From: Methanosarcina sp.
GTDB lineage: Archaea; Halobacteriota; Methanosarcinia; Methanosarcinales; Methanosarcinaceae
Assembly: GCA_017883485.1 (NCBI GenBank)
Contig: JADGNM010000070.1
Location: forward strand, 1-9,692
Reading direction: 5' to 3'
DNA: 9,692 nucleotides
The notes beneath the pieces are model-generated. The model made no database searches. It saw only the letters and a program-made list of their open reading frames with translations, and was not told the origin of the DNA. The position numbers and the translations under genes were made by a program. Shown in pieces: positions 1 to 6,626 of this stretch (position 1 is its first letter; every line of letters starts with the position of its first letter).

Positions 1-57
1 AAGAGAAGCAGGGATTACAGATTCAAAGTGGACACTAAGAAATCTTCTAACATTTAA
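1..57 (+). CDS. Possible C-terminal tail of a protein entering from the left
   Basis: Frame 1 is open from the first base to a TAA at 55-57 and reads KRSRDYRFKVDTKKSSNI. The composition is charged and protein-like, but 18 residues are too few to identify a family. An open run of this length is also easily produced by chance, so this is only a candidate for the end of an upstream plus-strand gene. I do not recognise it. Confidence 0.2.
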   Translation, partial: KRSRDYRFKVDTKKSSNI

Positions 58-98
58 GTGCTTCAAAACACCAATCATATAACGCTGGACGACCAAAC

Positions 99-112
99 TT
101 CACAATTGTGAA
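99..112. promoter_or_regulatory. 14-bp perfect palindrome
   Basis: TTCACAATTGTGAA is identical to its own reverse complement. Such a site could be an operator, but it lies about 650 bp upstream of the first clear gene and no regulator is tied to it here. Chance occurrence in AT-rich DNA is possible. Confidence 0.2.
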
Positions 113-530
113 TTATCCGTGTCGCTTAAATTATAAAAACATTGCGTCTCCCTATATGACCAGTAAAATTTCCATACTTTTCTAAATTCGAGGATAACAT
201 TCAGTAACTGAGGTTCGTTTACAGTTCAACATAAAAATTGTAAATCTTTAAATTACAGTGATTTGTGATAGCTTATACTCCATCCAAAATTGAATGAGAG
301 AATTAATAAAAAGTTCCGAAAGAAAGTATTTAGAATAAAATTATTCGAATAAATATTGTTATTTCCATAAATAGCGATGTTTCGTGCATTTGTCATTTCA
401 GCACCATATGAAAAAATAAACAAATACATTTTATAAGCTTATACTTCAGCAATAATTGACATTGAAATTATGTTTTTCTTAATTTTACGGCAATAATTTC
501 CTCTATTATTCAAATTGGTCATCCTTCAAT

Positions 531-656
531 TCACAGGATTTCGGATAATTTCCGCAGCTCATTATGGAGAACCTCTCCATGCTCTTTCTCGATTTTTAAC
601 CATGAATTCCCATTATCTAATCAGAACCGAAGTCCTAAAAGACGTAGATTAAGCAT
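531..656 (-). pseudogene. Decayed minus-strand coding fragment, unidentified
   Basis: On the minus strand an ATG at 656-654 opens a frame reading MLNLRLLGLRF, then a TGA at 623-621. It continues in the same frame as LDNGNSWLKIEKEHGEVLH and on through NELRKLSEIL to a second TGA at 533-531. The last part has the charge pattern of an amphipathic helix and looks like real protein, which is why I list it. The internal stop, short length and lack of a recognisable family make it a weak call. It may be a remnant of a small gene, or chance. Confidence 0.2.
564..580. repeat. Inverted repeat with 7-bp arms, 3-nt spacer
   Basis: ATGGAGA, spacer ACC, TCTCCAT: the arms are perfectly complementary. It lies about 180 bp upstream of the NifH-like start and could be an operator or an RNA hairpin in a long leader. 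It also lies inside the decayed minus-strand fragment, so it may have no regulatory meaning. Confidence 0.25.
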
Positions 657-715
657 AATATCTGCCGCATTTGTTACCCAAAATGAATGAATCAGTCAAC
701 TATTGCTGATTAACC

Positions 716-725
716 TATGTATATG
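716..725 (+). promoter_or_regulatory. Candidate TATA box for the nitrogenase-like operon
   Basis: TATGTATATG is centred about 37 nt upstream of the ATG at 758. An archaeal start site about 25 nt downstream would give a leader near 13 nt. That fits the absence of a Shine-Dalgarno motif before this ATG. The match is to a loose consensus only, and a more distant promoter with a long leader is an equally open possibility. Confidence 0.25.
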
Positions 726-757
726 TCCCCTAATAGCAGAATGATTGCAGATCAAAT

Positions 758-1735
758 ATGACAGAGCAAAGAAACATTGCAATATATGGGAAAGGCGGAA
801 TCGGGAAGTCCACCATTTCTTCCAATATCAGTGCTGCGCTCTCGGAGCTTGGTCTGAAAGTAATGCAGATCGGCTGTGATCCGAAAAGCGATTCGACGAA
901 CACGCTGAGAGGTGGCAGGTTCATCCCGACCGTGCTTGACTCTCTACGGAGTGGCAAGCGAGTAGAGACAGAGGACATTATACACGAAGGCTTCAATGGA
1001 GTACTGTGTGTAGAGGCAGGAGGTCCGGAACCTGGTGTCGGTTGTGCTGGCAGGGGGATTATCACTGCGATTGAGCTGCTCAAGCAGAGAAAAGTCTTTG
1101 AGGTTTACAAGCCGGATGTCGTTATCTAAGATGTCCTTGGGGACGTAGTCTGCGGCGGCTTTGGGACTCCTATTAGGGAAGGTGTGGCTGAACAGGTGTA
1201 CACGGTAAGTTCGTCAGATTTCATGGCGATTTATGCCGCAAATAATCTGTTTAAAGGTATCAAAAAGTTTGCAAACAATGGCGGAGCATTATTTTCCGGA
1301 ATTATTGCGAACTCAACCAATCTTCCAGTTCAGGAGGAAATCGTTGAAGACTTCGCCAGCCGGACAAAGACTACAATCGCAGAATTCATTCCACGATCGC
1401 TAACCGTGACTAAATGTGAGCTAGAGGGGAAAACAGTAATCGAAGGAACGCCTGAATCAGAGCAGGCAGATGCCTATCGGGACCTTGCAAAGAAGGTTCT
1501 CTCCAACCGGAGCAGGTATGTGCCCTCGCCCCTGGATGTAGACCAGCTGAAAGAATGGGCAGAAAGCTGGTCAGACAGACTTCTCGAACAACGAGACACA
1601 CCGCAACATGTTAAATGTGAGCTTGAATGCGTCGTCCCGGGTGCCGAACCGATCTATACCAAACCGGATGTCCGGAAAGCTATTGCTCTGAAGGCCACTA
1701 CGACAAAAGAAACAGCAAAAGCCAGAGGAGCATAA
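758..1735 (+). pseudogene. NifH-like Fe protein (ATP-dependent reductase component) interrupted by an in-frame TAA
   Basis: Read through the stop, this is 325 codons of a NifH/BchL/CfbC-superfamily ATPase that would pass electrons from a 4Fe-4S cluster to the NifDK-like partner encoded next. Visible are the P-loop GKGGIGKS (residues 11-18), GCDPKSDST (39-47), cluster cysteine Cys96 in GVGCAGRG with the Arg99 that is ADP-ribosylated in some NifH proteins, and switch II DVLGD followed by cluster cysteine Cys132. The TAA at 1127-1129 sits at codon 124, exactly where A. vinelandii NifH has Tyr124, so TAT/TAC to TAA is one base change. The frame is intact on both sides. The first part alone (123 aa) lacks Cys132, and a restart at GTG 1184 lacks the P-loop, so neither could function alone. 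The C-terminus runs some 35 residues beyond usual NifH and has Cys287 and Cys291. The gene is followed after 2 nt by the NifD-like gene. True pseudogene or sequence error are both possible. Confidence 0.9.
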
Positions 1736-1737
1736 AC

Positions 1738-3285
1738 ATGCAAGAAAGCGAAGTTCATCTTGTAAATGAAAAGATCGACCTGTCGGAAAACACCTGCCCG
1801 AACCGTGAAGAAAGGGCAAATGGTATTAACTTATACTATGGGAAAGCCAGCGACCTTGTTAAGGACGCACGTGCCGGAAAATTAAAACAGTGTGACCGGA
1901 AATTCCAGCAGACATCCGGATGCACGCTGAATTTCTACCTGACTGTCCGGGTAAACACGATCCGCGACGCTTCCATTATTTATCACGCACCTGTGGGCTG
2001 CTCCTGCCCGTCTCTCGGATACCGTGAGATGTTTCAGCATATTCCAGCATCTTTGGGGGCACCTGATAACTATGATCTCCACTGGATGACTACGAGCATG
2101 AACGAGAAGGACATGGTCTATGGTTCGACAGACAAACTTAAAGCTGCCATAAAGGAGGCAGAGAGGCGATACAGCCCAAAGGCAATCTTTATCCTTACGT
2201 CCTGCGCATCAGGTATTATAGGAGAGGATATTGAGGGAGCGGTCAACGAGGTCCAGCCCGATACCAGGGCAACAATCGTTCCGATCCACTGTGAAGGGAT
2301 ACGTTCGCGCCTTGTCCAGACCGGGTATGATGCTTTCTGGCATGCAATACTGAAATACCTGGTTAAAGAGCCAAAGAAAAAGCAGAAGGATCTGGTCAAC
2401 GTAGCCAGCATGCTCTCATACACCTGGCAGGATCGGCTGGAGATTAAACGACTCCTCGGAAGGATGGGGCTTCGTGTAAATTATGTGCCGGAATTTGCTT
2501 CCGTAGAGCAGTTTGAACAGCTCTCCGAAGCCGCAGTAACTGCGCCGCTGTGCCCGACCTACACCGATTATCTCTCTCGTGGACTTGAGCAGGAATATGG
2601 GGTCCCGTACTTTATGTATCCTTCGCCAATGGGATTTGCGAATACGGATGGGTGGCTCAGGGAGATTGCTAAGCATACCGGGAAAGAAAAAGAGGCAGAG
2701 ATCGTTATTGCAGAAGAGCACAAGAAATGGGACCCAAAATTAAAGGCCATCAAGGAGGAGTTCTCAAAGCTCAAACCAAATGGCGAAAAGGTCGAAATCC
2801 TTGGAGCCCTTGGTCAGGGCAGGCTCCTTGCACAGGTGCCCTACTTCGATGAACTTGGTGTTAAATCTTCTGCTGCCATGTGCCAGGACTATGACAACCT
2901 CATCCTCGAAGAGCTTGAGAAGGTTCTTGAGACCGTAGGCGATTTCAATATACTTGTCAATACTTTCCAGGCTGCAGAACAGGCGCATATCAACCGAAGG
3001 CTTGACCCGGATATGACCCTTACCTGCCCGTTCCAGGGAAGCTCGTACAAGCGTCTAAAAGGCGTTACCCGCGTACACGCACTTCGGGGGGACCCAAACC
3101 TGTGGGCCCAGCAGAGCGCCTATGCAGGGGCGGTTGCATATGGGAATTTCCTGCTCCAGGGATTCAAGAGCACATCTCTCCAGAGGACCATGAAAGCAAA
3201 AACAAAGGACGGGTACAGGTCCTGGTACTATGAACAGGAAAACCCAATCTTTTTCATTGATAATGACGAAGCGGTGAGCACGTGA
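1738..3285 (+). CDS. NifD-like subunit of a nitrogenase-like reductase
   Basis: This 515-residue protein belongs to the nitrogenase component 1 alpha family. Its putative P-cluster ligands are Cys62 (SGCTLN), Cys88 (GPVGC-like APVGCS) and Cys156 (LTSCASGIIGEDIE), matching A. vinelandii NifD Cys62, Cys88 and Cys154. Cys272, in LCPTYTDYLSRGLEQEYGVP, aligns without gaps with the FeMo-cofactor ligand Cys275. His447 in RVHAL is a plausible equivalent of His442, although spacing after it differs by about four residues. Arg96 and Val70 positions are also kept. However, the residue aligning with catalytic His195 is Tyr197, and the GLRPRH loop is replaced by GALGQGRLL. I infer a P-cluster plus a complex iron-sulfur cofactor, but a substrate other than N2. 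The start is the ATG preceded by AGAGGAG with a 7-nt gap; a longer frame from 1627 merely overlaps the upstream gene. Its stop overlaps the next start. Confidence 0.93.
   Translation: MQESEVHLVNEKIDLSENTCPNREERANGINLYYGKASDLVKDARAGKLKQCDRKFQQTSGCTLNFYLTVRVNTIRDASIIYHAPVGCSCPSLGYREMFQHIPASLGAPDNYDLHWMTTSMNEKDMVYGSTDKLKAAIKEAERRYSPKAIFILTSCASGIIGEDIEGAVNEVQPDTRATIVPIHCEGIRSRLVQTGYDAFWHAILKYLVKEPKKKQKDLVNVASMLSYTWQDRLEIKRLLGRMGLRVNYVPEFASVEQFEQLSEAAVTAPLCPTYTDYLSRGLEQEYGVPYFMYPSPMGFANTDGWLREIAKHTGKEKEAEIVIAEEHKKWDPKLKAIKEEFSKLKPNGEKVEILGALGQGRLLAQVPYFDELGVKSSAAMCQDYDNLILEELEKVLETVGDFNILVNTFQAAEQAHINRRLDPDMTLTCPFQGSSYKRLKGVTRVHALRGDPNLWAQQSAYAGAVAYGNFLLQGFKSTSLQRTMKAKTKDGYRSWYYEQENPIFFIDNDEAVST
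3271..3285 (+). promoter_or_regulatory. Ribosome site and GTGA overlap coupling the D-like and K-like genes
   Basis: GGTGA at 3274-3278 lies just before the GTG at 3282, and the D-like stop TGA shares bases with that GTG. This 4-bp overlap supports the GTG start and suggests translational coupling, as expected for two subunits made in equal amounts. Confidence 0.6.
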
Positions 3286-4625
3286 CTGAAGCAAAAACCA
3301 TAGTAGAAGATGCACCTTCCTATCTGGAAGTAGTGGAAGCCCCGCGCTGGACCTGCTCGCTTGGCGGGGCATATATCACGACGACTGCAGTGTATGATGC
3401 AGTACCTATTCTTCATTCGGGAGCAGGATGCGGAATAGCCCAGCTGCTTGGAGTATATTACGCAGCAGGCGAAAATGCGGCAGGCGGCCAGGGAGGGACA
3501 AGTACACCCTGTTCCTGTCTGATTGAGAAACATGTGATATTCGGCGGTGAGGATAAGCTTAGAAAGCTGATCGATTCAACCCTCCAGATGATGGAAGGTG
3601 ATCTTTATGTTGTTATTTCAGGGTGCGTACCTGCACTAATCGGAGATGATATCGAAGCAGTTGTCAAGGAATTCAAGGGAAAGGGAGATATCATATTTGT
3701 TAATAGCGCAGGCTTCAAGGGAAATACCTTTGACGGGTATGAAGACTTCTTTGGAGCGGTCATCGACCAGTTGCTTGAACCCCGAAAGCAGGAGAAAAAG
3801 GTTGTCAATATCCTTGGTGTTGTACCATTCCAGCATTTATTCTGGAAGGGTGATTTGAACACGGTAAAGGAACTTCTAGCAAAACTCGGGATCAAGGCAA
3901 ATATCCTTTTCACGCAGTTTGATGGGGTGAAAAAACTTAAGGAGATCCCGGAGGCCGAGTTAAATATTGTGCTTTCTACCTGGAACGGACATAAGACTGC
4001 AAAGAAGCTCAAAGAAACCTTTGATCAGGATTATATCTCATTCCCCTCCGTACCGATAGGACCAAAACAGACCTCAGAATTTCTCAGGGCTGTCGCAAAA
4101 AAACTAGAAATACCCGCGATAGAAGTGGAAGCTCTGATTGCCGAAGAGGAAAGACGTGCATACCGATGGGTCGAGTATCTGACAGACGCAATTATTATCG
4201 GCATGCCTCGCCCTTATGCCGCTTTTATTGGAGATACAAATACTATCATCGGTATTACAAAATTCCTCGCAAACGAGGCAGGATATCTTCCCGAGATTAT
4301 TCAGATCACAGATGAACCTCCTGAGGAAAGCCGTGATCTTATTATTCGGGAATTGACAGACGGGATTGAATCCGTGCTGAAACCCGAGATAATCTTCGAG
4401 AAGGACACATTCAGGATCAGGGAAAATTTAAGAAATCGTAGTTTCCAGGTGATGCTCGCGACCTCACTTGAAAAATGGCCAGCAGCAAAAGAATTTGCCG
4501 TTTCCCATCTGAGTATCGCGTTTCCCACATATGACCGTGTAATTGTGGAGAAGACCTATGCCGGATACCGAGGAGGAACAGGGCTTCTTGAAGATCTGCT
4601 GTCTAAGTACGTAGGACCACTTTGA
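3282..4625 (+). CDS. NifK-like subunit of a nitrogenase-like reductase
   Basis: The protein has 447 residues, closer in length to VnfK/AnfK-type and nitrogenase-like beta subunits than to the longer Mo-nitrogenase NifK, because it lacks the long N-terminal extension. All three P-cluster ligand positions are present: Cys25 (WTCSLGGAY) and Cys50 (HSGAGCGIAQ), separated by 25 residues exactly as in A. vinelandii NifK Cys70/Cys95, and Cys115 (SGCVPALIGDDIEAVV), matching Cys153. The C-terminal YAGYRGGTGLLEDLL resembles the conserved GYxG helix of the family. Together with the upstream subunit it should form an alpha2beta2 reductase with P-clusters at the alpha-beta interface. It starts at GTG within the stop of the preceding gene. 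It is the last gene of the operon; no cofactor-assembly gene (NifB, NifE, NifN type) follows. The frame is undamaged, in contrast to the NifH-like gene. Confidence 0.92.
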   Translation: MTEAKTIVEDAPSYLEVVEAPRWTCSLGGAYITTTAVYDAVPILHSGAGCGIAQLLGVYYAAGENAAGGQGGTSTPCSCLIEKHVIFGGEDKLRKLIDSTLQMMEGDLYVVISGCVPALIGDDIEAVVKEFKGKGDIIFVNSAGFKGNTFDGYEDFFGAVIDQLLEPRKQEKKVVNILGVVPFQHLFWKGDLNTVKELLAKLGIKANILFTQFDGVKKLKEIPEAELNIVLSTWNGHKTAKKLKETFDQDYISFPSVPIGPKQTSEFLRAVAKKLEIPAIEVEALIAEEERRAYRWVEYLTDAIIIGMPRPYAAFIGDTNTIIGITKFLANEAGYLPEIIQITDEPPEESRDLIIRELTDGIESVLKPEIIFEKDTFRIRENLRNRSFQVMLATSLEKWPAAKEFAVSHLSIAFPTYDRVIVEKTYAGYRGGTGLLEDLLSKYVGPL

Positions 4626-4677
4626 ATGCCCTGTATTAAGTTTCTACGTTACAGGTGCGGTTAGATTTCTACGTACT
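4606..4677. repeat. 9-bp inverted repeat spanning the end of the K-like gene
   Basis: AGTACGTAG at 4606-4614, in the last codons, is the exact reverse complement of CTACGTACT at 4669-4677. TTTCTACGT also occurs as a direct repeat at 4641-4649 and 4666-4674. The stem would have a loop of about 54 nt, so a compact terminator is unlikely. It may be a 3'-end RNA structure or chance. Confidence 0.25.
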
Positions 4678-5301
4678 CAGTACACTGCTGAAGACCAGAC
4701 ATGAGCACGACTGCTGATATCCATCAGATTTCCCTAAAATTCTCCCGAAAAAGCAGGGTACAGATTTCGGATTATACCGGCCACGGTTTTAATCCCTTTT
4801 ATTCAGTTAACTGGGAAAACACTATTTCCTCCTGCTTTATCTGGAATCCACTTCAGATTCTGGCGTATTTTATCAGTTATCTAACATTTCCTTAATAATA
4901 ACCCAAAAATTGCTGCTTTCCCCTGACAGGTAAACTGATTATCGTACTGGACAGTGTATCAGTATATTTGCCGGCTTCAGAGCTTCTTAGCTCTTTTCAG
5001 GAGTTGGTAAACTCTCAAATTCAATATTACTCCGAGTCCGTCAATTTCTGGATCCTTCATAGCTATACTGTTCGAAATACTGATACTGAATAAGACTACT
5101 TTACACTTTCGTCGATTATTGGAAAATTCGATAAAAAATTCGGAGTCATATTGCTGGAATTCCTTATTATTCTCACTAATTGGACTTTCTCTAGACCTAA
5201 TAGTAATTTCAGAATGGGACGACGAAATACAGAATAAATAACATGATACGCAACATTAGAAAAAATTTAAACAAGACAATGAAAAAATTGGAGGCGTCTT
5301 T
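4626..5301. other. Long non-coding stretch between the nitrogenase-like operon and the binding-protein gene
   Basis: I see no convincing gene in these 676 bp. A short open frame at 4701-4895 lacks a ribosome site and any recognisable motif. The left part holds repeats related to CTACGTA, the middle a small hairpin followed by a T-run (4979-4997), and the right end the leader of the binding-protein gene. AT-rich stretches such as ATAAATAAC near 5232-5240 could serve as a TATA box for that gene, but the match is weak. Confidence 0.6.
4979..4997 (+). terminator. Possible terminator hairpin with T-run
   Basis: AGAGCT, loop TCTT, AGCTCT is a perfect 6-bp stem, followed by TTT. It lies about 350 nt past the K-like stop and could end the operon transcript. 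Archaeal termination depends mainly on T-tracts, and this one is short, so the call is weak. Confidence 0.25.
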
Positions 5302-5305
5302 TTGA
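5279..5305 (+). other. Eight-codon upstream ORF overlapping the binding-protein start
   Basis: An ATG at 5279 opens MKKLEASF and ends at TGA 5303-5305, which overlaps the TTG start of the binding protein at 5302. The GGAGG ribosome site (5290-5294) lies inside this mini-frame. Translational coupling through the TTGA overlap is possible, but the start has no clear ribosome site of its own and the frame could be accidental. Confidence 0.25.
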
Positions 5306-6495
5306 GAATTAAAAGAATCGGAAAAGTTACAGGTATCACAATAATAGCCATAAGCATTGTACTATTCGTCTTTGCGGCGGGTTGTTCACAGACTGGAAAA
5401 ACTACTAATGATGTCAGCTCGCAATCGCAGGGTACTGGCACGACAGTGAAAACGGAGACTCAGAGCCCTACAGGAACGCAGAACCCTACAACAGGGACAA
5501 AAGAACCTATTGTCATCAAGGTAAATGTTAACAAAGACTGTGCAGGAACCCCGTGGTTTGTCGGTGTGCAGAAGGGTTATTACACTGCTTATGGGATCGA
5601 TTTCCAGGATCAAGGACACCTGGACTGGACACTGCAGCCAACAGCTCTTATGTCAGGGCAGACTAATGTTGCTGATGCACATCCGAACACGATCATTAAT
5701 CTCCTAGAGAGTGGTGCAAAAGTGAAAGGGGTAATTGCAAGTGGCTATGAACCCCCCGAGGGAAACGTCATGAAATATCACATGCACTGGCTTGTGCTCA
5801 ATTCGAGTTCGTACAACACCATCAAAGACCTCGTGGCTAACGGGCATAAACCGAAGGTCGCGGTTGGTGGACTTGGTATCTGCGCGGATCTTGAGAATAA
5901 TGCATGGTTCAGGCAGCACAACCTGACCAAGGATGATTCCGAATACACAGTCATACCGGACCCACAGCAAGAACAGGCATTGAGACAGGGCTTAATCGAT
6001 GTTGCAGTGTTGCATCCTCCCTTTTATACTGCTGCAGAAGCACATGGGGGAGTAAGAGTAATAGAAACAAGTTATTTTACGCTGCCATCGGACAAACTGG
6101 GTTCAGCAGCAGGACTGACATTGCTCTATTTCACTGAAGATTTTATCAAGAACCACCCGGATGACGTACGTACATTTGCGAAAGCATTTAAAGATGCGGA
6201 GAAGTGGTCAAATGATCATCCAAACGAATCAGGTGAATTGACAGCAAAGGACATCGGGCTAACTACGGCGAACTCCCACTATTACAGTTACTCTGGTGCA
6301 ATCGAAGACAGTGATATCCAGAAATGGATCGACGCGATGGTTGCTGACGGAAGCATTCCCGCCGGGAAGTATAAACCATCTGATCTCTATACAACTGAGT
6401 TCAGTGATCTCTGGGTAAATGAAACCGCTCCTTCACCGTTAAACCCATATCCCCAGTTTGAAAAGGTTAACTATTACGATAATAGTTCCACTTGA
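5302..6495 (+). CDS. SsuA/TauA/NMT1-type ABC importer substrate-binding lipoprotein
   Basis: This 397-residue protein is an extracytoplasmic solute-binding protein of the nitrate/sulfonate/taurine class. Residues 1-27 form a signal peptide with a hydrophobic core (11-26) and a lipobox ending FAAGC, so Cys28 would be lipid-anchored. A Thr/Ser/Gly/Gln-rich linker spans about 29-69. The binding domain follows: KDCAGTPWFVGVQKGYY (78-94) is the usual opening of the family, then MSGQTNVADAHP, VAVGGLGICADL and the QEQALRQGLIDVAVLHPP segment of the second lobe. The start is TTG, chosen because GGAGG lies 7 nt upstream and no in-frame ATG precedes it before a stop. No permease or ATPase of the importer is in the window, since the next gene is convergent. 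The ligand cannot be read from the sequence. Proximity to the nitrogenase-like operon suggests delivery of its substrate, for example a small organosulfur compound; that is inference. Confidence 0.88.
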   Translation: MRIKRIGKVTGITIIAISIVLFVFAAGCSQTGKTTNDVSSQSQGTGTTVKTETQSPTGTQNPTTGTKEPIVIKVNVNKDCAGTPWFVGVQKGYYTAYGIDFQDQGHLDWTLQPTALMSGQTNVADAHPNTIINLLESGAKVKGVIASGYEPPEGNVMKYHMHWLVLNSSSYNTIKDLVANGHKPKVAVGGLGICADLENNAWFRQHNLTKDDSEYTVIPDPQQEQALRQGLIDVAVLHPPFYTAAEAHGGVRVIETSYFTLPSDKLGSAAGLTLLYFTEDFIKNHPDDVRTFAKAFKDAEKWSNDHPNESGELTAKDIGLTTANSHYYSYSGAIEDSDIQKWIDAMVADGSIPAGKYKPSDLYTTEFSDLWVNETAPSPLNPYPQFEKVNYYDNSST

Positions 6496-6532
6496 GGTGT
6501 ATAGGGGTTTTAGCACCATCCAGTTTGAAAAG
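6453..6532 (+). repeat. 13-bp direct repeat at the end of the binding-protein gene
   Basis: CCAGTTTGAAAAG occurs at 6453-6465 inside the gene, where it encodes part of PQFEKVN, and again at 6520-6532 past the stop. After two mismatches both copies continue with TAAC. This may be a scar of recombination or of a partial duplication of the gene end. Confidence 0.45.
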
Positions 6533-6541
6533 CCTAACAAT

Positions 6542-6626
6542 GAGCCTATCCCAAAACATATCTATCCATTATTGCTACCAACACTACAACCCCCCATTTC
6601 GGCATTATATTGGTTTTGGGAGGCTC
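6542..6626. mobile_element. Possible small transposable-element remnant defined by imperfect terminal inverted repeats
   Basis: GAGCCTATCCCAAAAC at 6542-6557 and GTTTTGGGAGGCTC at 6613-6626 are inverted repeats differing only by a 2-nt AT insertion in the left copy. The roughly 55 bp between them contain no coding sequence. GAGCCT..CCCAAAA is reminiscent of the ends of some insertion sequences, so this could be a miniature element or the two ends left after internal deletion. No target-site duplication is evident. The right end directly abuts the TAA of the protease gene. An alternative is a structured terminator serving two convergent genes. Confidence 0.4.

Larger units (their letters stand above)
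58..757. other. AT-rich non-coding region upstream of the nitrogenase-like operon
   Basis: No plus- or minus-strand reading frame of convincing length or composition lies here apart from the decayed fragment at 531-656. The region contains a perfect 14-bp palindrome at 99-112, a 12-bp palindrome TATAAGCTTATA at 432-443 and an inverted repeat at 564-580. I looked for GGAA-N6-TTCC type sites, as recognised by the archaeal nitrogen repressor NrpR, and did not find a convincing one. The operon promoter must lie here or further left. Confidence 0.6.

Noticed and set aside
1..757. NrpR nitrogen-repressor operator upstream of the operon
   Set aside because: No convincing GGAA-N6-TTCC dyad was found near the start.
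1127..1129. Recoding of the in-frame stop as an unusual amino acid
   Set aside because: Methanosarcina-type archaea read UAG as pyrrolysine and some archaea read UGA as selenocysteine, but this codon is TAA. It sits at a conserved tyrosine, so a point mutation or sequence error is simpler.
758..1735. CfbC or BchL instead of a NifH-like protein of its own system
   Set aside because: The gene is followed directly by both D-like and K-like subunits with cofactor-ligand positions. CfbC works with CfbD alone, and BchL belongs to photosynthetic organisms with BchN/BchB.
1627..1737. N-terminal extension of the D-like protein from an upstream ATG at 1627
   Set aside because: It would overlap the NifH-like coding sequence in another frame for over 100 bp. 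ATG 1738 has an AGAGGAG ribosome site and gives residue numbering matching NifD cysteines.
758..4625. A true N2-fixing nitrogenase operon
   Set aside because: The D-like subunit lacks the His195 equivalent and the GLRPRH loop, and no NifE/N/B or PII-like genes are present in the operon.
4701..4895. Possible 64-residue plus-strand protein
   Set aside because: There is no ribosome site, no recognisable motif, and the composition looks like translated non-coding DNA.
6496..6626. tRNA or other structured RNA gene
   Set aside because: No cloverleaf or T-loop consensus such as GGTTCRA is visible. The only structure is the inverted repeat with a 55-nt loop.
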